Under the pieces are notes generated by a model. The model had not been told where the DNA came from. It did no database searches and saw only the letters and a program-made list of their open reading frames with translations. From positions 2,200,001-2,264,000 of the forward strand of contig CALNXK010000040.1 of NCBI GenBank assembly GCA_942486035.1: a DNA stretch of 64,000 bases, written 5' to 3'. Positions 21,078 through 33,000 of the stretch are shown piece after piece. Numbering within the stretch: position 1 is the first letter of the stretch; each line of letters starts with the position of its first letter. Made by a program: the position numbers and the translations under genes. This DNA comes from Porites lobata (lineage: Eukaryota > Cnidaria > Anthozoa > Scleractinia > Poritidae).

Positions 21078-24000
21078 CTACAAGAAAATAGAGACGGAAT
21101 AAAACTATGGCGTACGATCCCCGCCAAAATTCATGGTTTTTATTTTAAATTGCTCATTTAAATTTTCAACTTCATTTTACAGCTGAATTCAATATTTTAT
21201 ACCCCTCCTTTAGAATTCACTTCATCGGAAAACGTTTTTACACTATTTGTCTTTTAGCTTTTGAACTCAACTATTTTATCAGGACGTAACTAATCGATAT
21301 TTTCGATACTCGATAGAAATCGAACGTAATCGATCGTAATCGATATTAATCAATCGATTAATATCGGAAATCGATAGAAATCGATCACTCGCGTCTTTGT
21401 GATTTTCGATTTTGATCGATTTCTGTAATTAGCTATCGATTTTATCGATTTGTTCGACAATGATCGAAAAGAAAACGGACGAAGATTCTCCGCGCTCCGT
21501 AAGCCACTATGCGTGTCTCCCGATAAGCGCTCGAACAATACCCTTCTAAATTCTCGGAGAACGGACGACAGTTTGCCAATTTCTACATTAGTGACTCCAG
21601 CTATTTACCACGATTCTGACGATTCTAGAGTACAAATTCACAGCAGTGGTCCTGGTAAAAAAAATAAATAAGAAAAGTAGCTACCATTGGAGAAAGAAGT
21701 AACATCATCTGTATCAACAAAGCGGATTCGAAGGTAAGCTTGAAGGTAAGTGTTACGCAGTGTTGTGATAAGATCAGATCACGTTTTTGATTTTCGATTT
21801 CCATAGATGCGACAAAAAATTTGTGATTATCGATTTCAATCGATTAAATTGACTAATCAATCGACAAATATCGAGTACTATCGAGTATTATCGATTAATC
21901 GATTACATTTTCGATGATCGATTTCTATCGATTAGTTACGTCCTGATTTTATTTGACCTTTGTCGCTGTACATTTTCAACTCGACAAACAAATTTTTATA
22001 CATTGCTACTGTTTATTAGTTTTGATGCCTGAACCAGTACTCTACATTTGACTGAGATGCCAATTTTGCATTCGATACTCACTCGCCGCATTTCGCCAGT
22101 CACCGCGTCAAATTTCAAACTCAACGTCGTATATTTTCAACTCAACTTTTGAATTTTTGTTTACGCTTCAGTGATCATTGGTTGAGACAACAGAAGCCTC
22201 TGTTGGGGTGGGAGATGGCGTCCTATCGACCTCTTCCCCCGGCTCTTTCGCTAGGCAACACACGACTTCCACCTCAAGCCAAAATACAGCTTGCTCTGGT
22301 AAAACAGCTTTTTAACTCAAAGATTTTCTTTTGTCCGTGAATGCGATGATTTCCTGCAATGTTTTGTCACGCCCAGATCGTTAGCGTTCTTTGCAGAATG
22401 TTAAATTCTCATTGATAGTGATTTATAGATCCAAATTTTATATAGAGAAGAATGAATTTAGCTAAAATGCAGCCACGTCAAAACGGCCTGAGACGCGGGT
22501 AAAGAACAAAGATTACAACAAGGCAATAAAATACGTCGATTTTATTTAAAAACATAACATTTCTTCTCTCTTTTAAGAAAAACCGTTTACATCCCATACA
22601 AGCCTTTGTAAATAACCGTTTGTAACACAACACCGCTCGCAAGCAAGAGTCACGTCCGCGTTCATGTAATGAACTTGGGTGGCCTGTGGCGTGTCCAGCT
22701 GATTGTATTGCATACAGTTTTATTAGTACCAGAACAAATTAATTCTTACAGCAATTGAAATACAACTAAAATTTTAAAGGAAACAGGTCTCTCCAACTAA
22801 AGAGCATCAGAATTTTGTGATATTTGTTGTGCTGTCGGAAAACCGGAAAACAGTATGGTGCAACAGCGGAAATAATATTTCCAAGGGGTGCCTAACCAAG
22901 TTGGAAAATTACAGAAATTCCTGGGGGTGTGGCGTTGTGACAAGAAACCCCTGGAAGGCAAATTCCAAGGGGTGGAGGGGTCTAAAGCAAAAGTGCCCTC
23001 TGTCGGGAGGAGGAGGTATGTATTTTTTTTACCCTACACAATGCATATTGTCCATAGTCTTTGAACGGTCGTAATTCGACTTCATGTTATATATTTTACG
23101 GATTGTTTTTTTTAGGGGGTCTTAGTTTTCGTAATAACGAAAACTAAGACCCCTAAATTTACCGTTCAATTCGACCTAAAACTCGGTGGAAAGAATCGGA
23201 CAGAAGAAAATCTGACAGATTAGACCTATTTCGATTACAATTTGACTTCATATTTCGACGGATTTGATTTTAGGGGGTCTTAGTTTTCGTAATCTCGAAA
23301 ACTAAGACGGGTCTTAGGTCTTAGGTCTTAGTTTTCGAGGGTCTTAGTTTTCGTAACACCCTGTTTCATGTTGTTCACCTAATTCATGTTTTTGTTTTGC
23401 CGGTACGAAAAAGGTCTGTTGAACTTTGTAAGCGAGAGAATAAAGCCATCCTCGGAGACCCAGGGACGGTTGGTCGGGCCGGGAGAAAAACTTCATAACT
23501 TTCGTCGCGCCTTTTCTCCCGGCCCGACTGACCGCCCGTGGGTCTCCGAGGATGGAATAAAGCTTTACAGCATTAACAATACTCGCCTTGCCTTTCAAAC
23601 TTTTAAAACCACAATTTATAGGAGGGGCACCCAACGGCCAAATGTTTCCAAATACGCCAGAAGTGTTTCAAATGGTTTTCTCCTGGCTTTAGAAGCCTGT
23701 TTAGTTAATTTGGAGTTACCCTAAAAACTGTTTATCTGTTCGGATGTCTTTGGAGAACTTTGGTTGACACGAAAGTTTTAGGTAGCTTTTTCGTCTCATC
23801 CGAAAGTGTTAGCTACCCTTATGGATCTGGTAGAAAGTTTGAGGACATGAAATAGCCTTGCTTTCATTAGAAAATCACAGGGGACGTTTTGTCTTTATAC
23901 CGAAATTTTTAGGAGACCTCTTTTGACCATAATCGCAATACCTTGGTATTAAAATGTGAATAACACAACCTCCGAAAATCGTACTTGAGCTATTAGAAAA

Positions 24001-27000
24001 CCTCCCAACATTTAAGACAAATGGAACGGTTATCCAGAAAATTTTAGCTTTTCTCAAGCTTTAGAAATTTCTAGGCAATGTGTGCTCCTTCGAACAGTTA
24101 TTTTACAGAAACAGGTTGCTGGGTGCCCCTTGTTATAGGCCGCATACTCCAGCATTAAATTCCGTATCTAAATTTCAATTATTGTTTCAGTAGATGATCA
24201 GTAGTTCAATGATCTTTTACACTCTGCCTTGAAGAAGATGACACAGAACTCATAAATTATGAAATACGTGCGTTGTACCGTTCGCGATAGCCGAATTAGG
24301 TCAGAAATGTCTTGAAGCAGAACCCACACTAAAATATGGACCCTTAAACAGCTCCATCGCAGCACTCAGCGTTTGATTCATAAAGATATCTCAGTGTCAT
24401 GCTTCTAAACACCTTTAGCCGTAATAAAAGACGAAAAGAATCAAGATGGCGGTCTCAAAGTGCCCTTGTTTGACCTTAAGCCGAGTGAATGTCATGTTAG
24501 AGGGAAAAATCTCATTGGTTCCTCCGCATCAACTCATAGTAATTTCAACCTTATTAGCTCCTGACAACAGAAATCCGAAAACACAAAGCCACAAAGCCAC
24601 GGAATACATACGCTCAAATCGCTGACATATGAGCTATAACGCGCTCAAAAACGTGTAACTAGAAAGTTTCAGGAAGTTTCCCGTTGTAGTTGTGCAAACT
24701 AACGGAATTAGAAATGACAAACTGAATATGGTGTGCTGCACTTGCAAAGTTGCTTTTTTGCTAATTCGACCAATTTTTGTTTTTTCACCATTCTCCGACG
24801 TTGCCTTCGTCGCTTAGCATTAAACGATTTTATATTTTGTTGAATAAACTGTAAATAAGATCGAAAGCTTCGCTTTTAGCCAGAGCACAATTTATGAGCA
24901 AAGTATGATACCAATTGACGACATGATAAAAAATAAAACTTGTGACTGTAGCAATCACGTAACTTCGACCAGTATGGTGAAATTTCTTTCTTTCTCTCTT
25001 TCCTCTGTGTAGTAATTTTGTTCTGCTTCTTTTATTTGCAATTTTTCATTGCTGCAGCTATAATTCTTTTAATTTACTATTTATTGTAATCTTTTACTGC
25101 TGCTAATTATAAATCCTTGTAAGTACAAATATGTATAGCGCTAAAAAAACTTAGTTGTAATAAGCCTATTATAACTGAGGATTTTGTTGTGACAGCAGCC
25201 GGTATCTTCACGCAACGCAAATTGAACATTTGCCTAAATTTGAGTTGAAACCTTCAGTTCTGAATCGCGTTGTGCCACAAGTTTTATTGCATAACTTGAC
25301 AAAATAGCTATTAATCTTTAACTAAAACATGTTTTTAGGTCTAGTTTAGGTGCCACTTTTGAGAATTTTCTGATGATTTTGAGGCATTTTTTCGTGCAGT
25401 TTGCTTTCTTAATTGGATTAGCGAAATTGGCCGCCGAGATTTAGGAATCTCGGCGAGATCTCGGCAGGATTTTGGCCGCCGAGATTTCTAGAGATCTCGG
25501 CAGGATTTTAGCCGCCGAGATTCGAGATCTCGGCAGGATTTTGGCCGCCGAGATTTCTAAATCTCGGCAGGATTTTGGCCGCCGAGATTCCTAGAGATCT
25601 CGGCAGGATTTTGGCCGCCGAGATTTACGGATCTCGGCGAGATCTCGCCGAGATCCAAAAATCTCGGCGGCCAAAATCCTGCCGAGAATCTCGTGAAAAT
25701 TTTGTACGGGAACTTAATCATACCTACCCGCCTCGACTATTTTTTTTTTAACTATTTGTGGGTAGGTACTGTTCAATTTTAACTATCTGTTTGTTAATAA
25801 AGTGTGTTGCTGTTGTTGATGACACTATGGCTAAAGACTTGTTTGTAAGCTGTTGTACTGAAGCGAACAACTCAGTTGCTGATGAATGTAAGATAAATCG
25901 TCATGTTAAGAAATGGACGTCCATGAGCGAGGAAAGTGACAACTTCGCCATGTAAGAACACTGGTTTTTCATTTTAATATTTCCTTCTATTTAATGCAAC
26001 ACACGCCACTTTGGAGGTCTAAATTTCGGATAAGGATAAAGAAGACGCGGACAAAACAAGAAACTTTGAGAATTTCGCACACAAGTTCAAAGCTTCAGCG
26101 GGACAGCCGGGAGCTTCACAAAGACCAACTTGAGGAACATAGCAGCTATTACCGACAAGGTTTGGTGAGGGTCGTGAAGGGGGGTACCAAATCCCAGTTC
26201 CCAGCCTAAATTTGGCCCAAATCCCAGTTCCCAGGCTAATTTTTGCCAAAATCCCAGTTACCAAATCTAAAATCCAATTACTAATGATTATTTGCAAAAT
26301 CATGCGCATGATAAATTAAAAGAACTGATTGACGCTATTTGGATACACGTAACTATGCAACCGTGTAAGCCTGGTAGCTAGACCGCGGGGGCGAAGGCGA
26401 AAAATACTGATTTCACGGTCTCTACTGAGGAGTGCAAGGTCTATTGCTACGAAATTTTATTTTTCTATTTCAAAATATTGGAGCAAAGACCGCTGAAGAA
26501 AAGAAATCCCATTCCCATTTTATTATTGTTCATACCATTCCCAGTGGCTAAACCCCAGTCCCAGTGAGTAAATCCCATTTTCCCAGTCCACAATAAGGCT
26601 AATCCCAGTTCTCATTTTACCCCTTCACGACCCTCTTTGGTGACTGAGTAGAGCTTACAATTGTTTTCAATGTAGCCGAGAGGTTTTGCTTTTGTTTGTA
26701 TCTGTATCTTGCTAAGCTTTCATCATTAAACATGTGCATGATCTTGTTATCATTTGTTATGCTTCTCCTCAATTCAGTGTGCTCGCCCATTCAGGATTCA
26801 GCAAGCACGTTATATTGATGTCAGCATTAGCGAGGTTCAATAAACCTTTGAAAGTTCACAGCTCGCGTTACGCCTATAATCGATTTATTTCGAATGATAC
26901 ACATGACTTACATGACCCGTATTTTCCTAAAAGTGTTTTGAACACGACGAACGAACACTGTAAATGTGAGGGGCAAAAACAGTATAATATTGTACAGTAT

Positions 27001-30000
27001 GACAGAGCTGAATAACGTACAACGCATGTCCGTGACATCACTTGTTTACCAAGAATATCCCGTGCGCAAAACACTCGTGCGAAGTGAGATTCATGCATCT
27101 GAGACCATCTTCGATCATCTGTTAAACTCATATTTGTGAATGCCAACGAAGGAGAAATTCTACAAATACGTTAGAAATACAACTCGTGGAAAGAAATGTT
27201 ACGTAAACCAGGGATCAAGGAAAATGTTTTTGACCGTGCCGGCGAGGTTTTTCACTCTTTTGATCGTCAGTAAGTTTGTAGAAAGAGCAATTTGCTGGAG
27301 TTTGGGCGACTTTTCTTCGATGGTAAGTAAGCGATTTACTTAAACAACCTCTTTATTGTGGTTAAGGAGGAGCAAATCTTTGTAATGTATAGCCGAGCGA
27401 TCAGACTAAGCGATAACAGTTGTTGACCGTTTCTTGGTGGCAAGAAAATCGAAGCCGGCTTTGAGCGCGATGATACCATCAGACAGAAGAAGTCATGAAA
27501 GTCATAAACTTAGTTACAAATCTTAGTGCGATCAAAGAAGCTTTTTCTTACATAAAGCTTTAGCCGGCTTAGAGGTGCTGGTCGAGCTGTAGAATCAGTA
27601 TTTATTCGGTTAAGCTTGTTAAAAATTTGATTTGCACCTATAAGCTTATATGAATAAACTTTTAAAGCTTAAAGCTGCTGAAGTTTTGAGAAACAATCAC
27701 AAGTTGGCTCGGCTCTATGTGAGTTTTCGTATTAACTATAAGTTTTCAATTTATGACAGGTCTGAATGAAGCAGAAGCCGAGATCAAGGAATGAAGATGT
27801 AGACTTCAAAGAGAAAAATAAACGAAAGTTTATAAAGAGTGAGATTGTGCTTCTCCGTGTAATGAAGCTTTTTAGAGAATTTCAAGTCACTGATATTTTT
27901 TACCAGCAGGCATCGACTGTATTACTTACCCATTTACTCTTTTCAACATTAATTTCGCCTGTTGACATATACAAAAATTTATAATAGCTCTTGCGAGCTG
28001 AGCTAAGGATGAGTCATAAAGGAAAACAAGTTTGGAAGAAAGAAGAGATTTCGAAACCTTAGTGATTGTTTTGTGTTCTTACAGTTCTTATAGTGAAACC
28101 TAGCGAGACGTAACGAGAAAAAAACGAAAAGACTACCATTCAAGGAAAAATAAAGATAAATATAAAAATGTACCGTTAATGCTGACACTGATATGAGATT
28201 TCCGGACGATTTCTTAGAACTGATAACATGTTGATAGTCTGTCTTTCATTTCTGTTTACGCTTGAACAGTGAACATGTACACATTCGAATGAAAGAACTG
28301 TTCTCGGCTTCGTCCGTGCATCTTCTTTTGTTCATAGCAAAAAACGGACGAAAAATTACGGAGAAGGAAACGAGAATTGAATAAAATATGAAATAATCTA
28401 GCATTGGTTTAGATGGGAACCTTAATTATTCGGAAACCACCTTAAAAATCGGCAAAATGTTAAGATGTTTTGAAATCCTTTTGCAAACGATACTATTTAT
28501 AGCAGGGACGCTTCGTTCGTGCGTCTTCTTTTGTTCATAGAAAAAAATAGAAGAAGAATTATAAAGGTAGAAACGAGAAGTAAACAAAGTATGAAATAAT
28601 CTACCTTAAGTTTAAATGGGAGCCCTGAATATTAGGAAACCACCTTAAAAATCGGCAAAATGTTAAGATGTTTTGAAAATCCTTTTGCAAACGATACTAT
28701 TTATGGCAGGGACGCTTCATTCGTGCGTCTTCATTTGTTCATAGAAAAAAGTAGAAGAAAAATTACAACGGTAGAAACGAGAATTAAAGAAAGTATAAAA
28801 TAATCCACCTTAAGTTTAAATAGGAGCTCTGAATATTCGGAAACCACCTTAAAAATCGGGAAAGTGTGAGGATGTTTTGAAAATCCTTTTGTAAACGATA
28901 CTATTATTGCAGGGACGCTTCGTTCGTGCGTCTTCTTTTGTTCATAGAAAAAAGTAGAACAAAGGTAGAAACGAGAATTGAATAAAGTATGAAATAACCT
29001 ACCTTTACTTTAAATGGGAGCCTTAAATATTTAGAATCCACCTTAAAAATCGCCAAAATGTAGGGATGTTTTGAAAATCCTTTTGCAAACGATACTAGTT
29101 TAGATCCCAGACCTCTCACGTCTCTGCACATGCGCAGACGTTGTTCAGCTCTGTCGTACAGTATATAACATGTGGTATAATATACAGTCCGGAATATCCC
29201 TAAATTTAAGGACAGGGTCAACTGGTCACGGGACACTTTTCAACCAATGAGAGGGCGCGCTTGTGTTTATCAACAAACAAATCAAAACATCGCCCCAGTG
29301 ATCAAAAATTTTCAAAACAACGGACGGAGACAGACAGAATCAGTTACCGTTTCGAGGCTCTCAGGCATATTTTAAAGACTTTTCATGAGGCATACACAAT
29401 TTTTTTAAGTGGACAGAGTATCGGAAGCCATATTGGAAGTGTCTCGTGAAATATTCAGCACATTTTGTGGCTTATTTCTTCTTTTATCCTTTAAACAACG
29501 CGATGCATAGGCGAGAGTTTGGTCGGTTTTCAAGGTAGGTGAACAAGTGTCTATTATTTTTTCGATTCACAGATTTTTTACGAAGTTCTAGATATTTTCC
29601 CTCGATTGTCCCATCGATTAACTTTTATCATGTTGAATGTGGGGATGGTAGACAACCTAGAATTCTGGTAGACAATTTTTGAATTCCGAGGTCCAAAACA
29701 CGTACGTTTTCCACTCCCGGGTTTCTCACAGAGCCGTGTTATTACTTTTTTTCGCATTAGTACGAGCCTTTGCCTTTTTTCTTTTCAAGGCCAAAACAAC
29801 TTTAATAGTCTTATGGATATTAACGTCCAACATTTCGCCTCACTTTGCCGAATTTGCGGGGATGAAATTTGAAGATCATAAGCGCAACGTAGATACTAAC
29901 CGCTTTGTTTCTGAAATTCACTAATCTGGAAAGATTTAATGTTGTTGCATTCTCCAAATGTTCATCCACCGTTAAAAAACAATAAAAGAAACAAGGCAAA

Positions 30001-33000
30001 TCTCAATTGTAAATGATGTATTTCGCCACTCATTGAACATGCACTGATTATCTGGGATAAAATTAAAACATTGCAGGTATTACAGCAAGCAAAGAAAGCA
30101 CCAGATGCGTGAAGTCAACACGAAACAACACAAAACACAAACAAGAAAAGTTAATAAATTTGAACTACTTTCTATTCTTGTTATGATGACTGATTCTTTG
30201 ATTCTTGTCCTGTAGAAGTTAATAGGTAGTACCAATCCTGTTTTGTACGATCTCAACAAATTTTCACGCTCTCTCTAAGGCTATTTTTCACGGGACTAGT
30301 TTGCTTCTATCAAAAATCTTGCAAGCTATGCCAGTGAAGCCACGACCTCCGCGATCGGTCCGGAATCAGTTGGAACACCCCAATGATTCGTTCCTTGCAA
30401 TGATTAATGCTCTTATTCTCTTACATGAAATGTTTCTTTGAAATATTAAATGTGAAACCTAGACGAGTGCTGTAAGCTCATCTTTAATTCTGCCCGACTC
30501 CGTCCGTTGTTTTGAAAATTTTTGATCACTGGGGCGATGTTTTGATTTGTTTGTTAATAAACACAAGCGCGCCCTCTCATTGGTTGAAAAGTGGCGCGTG
30601 ACCAGTTGGCCCTGTCCTTAAATTTAGGGATATTCCGGACTGATATATGGTATATTTAACAATTATTCTTTGAAATCGAGGTGAATAGTGGCAAAATATT
30701 TACCGAGACGCGAAAGCGGCGAGGTAAATATTCCCAAAGCCACTATTCACCGAGATTGAAAAGAATAATTGTTTTAGTATATACACACGAAGTGATCTCA
30801 ACAAAATCAGAGACGAAACCATTCAAAAGTACGATTTGATTGACAGATCAAATCACGCGTAAGTTTAAAAATAGATCTTTGCAGAAATTTCAAACATGGC
30901 AATTTACAAGTTTATCATTTCGCAAACAACAGCGTAATGGCTTAAATGGAACCGCTAAAAGTTTAAATTGTTTCCTTACCTGAGAAGAAAAGTAGAGCTG
31001 TGTTGTTTTCTGTTGACTCGCCAAGTTTATAGCCAAAAGGGTTTGTTGTGTCATTCTTCGCATGAAGTGCTGACAAAAACGGCGGCTTAGTTGCTCGAGG
31101 TAAGACGTCGTCTTTCTGTATCTTTCTTTTTCCTGTTTACTTGAAACGTAGAATTTCTGAAAACATTTCCTTTTAAATTTGTTTGTCATAAATAAACTTC
31201 GATTTTTGAGCCAAAATTTTCTTCTTAGAAAACGCTGAGTTCACGCAACGGCTTCTTCTACGCGAATACACGGGAGTTGTAAACAATCCATCGAGCACAA
31301 AACTCCTGCTACAGTAAATTGAAAAACGCCGTATTGAATCCTTCCAAGTCTTTTCTTGCCTTAAAAAAAGTCAGCCCTAGGATTCTGTCGACTTTTAAAA
31401 AGATCGTTCTCTAAAAAATGGGAAAAACACTGAGCTCACACATTATCCACTCGCTAGGAGGTGAATATTGTTGAATAGTCCGAGATAGCGAACCAATCAG
31501 ATTGCTTAAATCACCAAGATCACTGAGTGTGTATATACTAATACAGTATAATATATAATATCGTGCATTGAGATGAATCACTTGAAAAGAGAGTTCGTGC
31601 ACATGTGATCAGAAGGGCACATAGTGCGTTTACACTGCGTTTCGTTCAGTCTTTTTAATATCCAGGGACTGAGAATAATGTTTCGATATTGTTTGGCTGG
31701 CACAAAGATTCGGAGGAATTATAAAACGGCATAATTTTCTGCCATGAAGAAAAGTTAGTCACGGGTGAGACAAACGGCGAACTCGGGCGAATTTTCAACT
31801 CATATTAGTATCACGGTAAAATACGTGATATCGATGGTTTCATCTTTTCACATTGTTTAAAGTGCGTGCCGATGAAATCAAACTTTTTTGGGTCAAAATG
31901 CAAAACATTTTATTCCTTTAAGTTGAAGAAAAATACCAAAACAAAAATCTTAAAACTGAATATTTTTATCGTGTGGAAAAATATAATGCGTTTTCACGCA
32001 GACTGTAGACCGCGCAGTCGGCAGCCCAATGAATTCCTACTATGGGGGTCTTGTCTGTATTTTAAGCTGATTTCCAAAATGAACTGTAGGCTCTTAGCCG
32101 ATGAAAAGACATATAGTAAGTACAGTGCACGAAAATAATACATATTTTTTAAAAGTTTTTCAACACAATTTTTATAACGATGTTTTGTAAGGTAGCAGAT
32201 GCAGCGTGCCTGGAGGCTACAACAAGTTCCATGTTACCTCATTTTCCAAAGATTCAATAGTCGATGACAACATGAAATTTAAACCTGTTTTGCTGGCTAA
32301 AAGCACGCCTTCTTTGCAGGATCAACAGACTCAGTCACTCCATATGGTCCACCATATTGCTCACCAGTACATTTACATGTAACTGCCCTTGGGCTGGTAA
32401 AGGAAAAAGTGTTATCGTAATATCTCTATTTATAATGCTCACTTACCCCATGATAGACTGGTGTATCCTCCAAAAATATATCTCCCAACCCTTATTATTG
32501 TCACTGTCGGGCCCTTGCCGTCACATCGGGAGTGAAATGTATATGAATCAAAGCCGTTGCTGGTTGCACGCCAACAGCACTTCCAGAGAGATTTGACGCT
32601 TTTTGTGACAGGTGCAAGCCAGTTCCTCAACGAGGTCAAGTGATCAGTTTTGTCGTATCTCAAAATGACGGAGTTTTCCAAACCTAAGGAAAAAAATAAG
32701 ACCATTTTTCATTATATGAGGTACAGAGTATTTGTAATTTCACAGAAACTGAATTTATTTCCAGTTCAATGAGCTATTTGCAAAGAGATAACCATATTGC
32801 AAAATGTAAAACGTTAACTTGCATGTTTATTAGATTTTCTAAAAAGGAATATAAAGCGTTACGTTTTAGACTGATCAAAACTCCAGTATACTGACGCATG
32901 TCTTAAGTTGAAAATTTCGGTAGCTCAACATACACAATGACAATAGCTTTCATTTGGCTTTAAAATTGGGTAGTTGACATTTTAAGTTTCGCCTGACAGA

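Noticed and set aside
25428..25692. CRISPR-like array
   Set aside because: Spacing is short and the repeats are palindromic with no unique spacers. The context is animal intron DNA.
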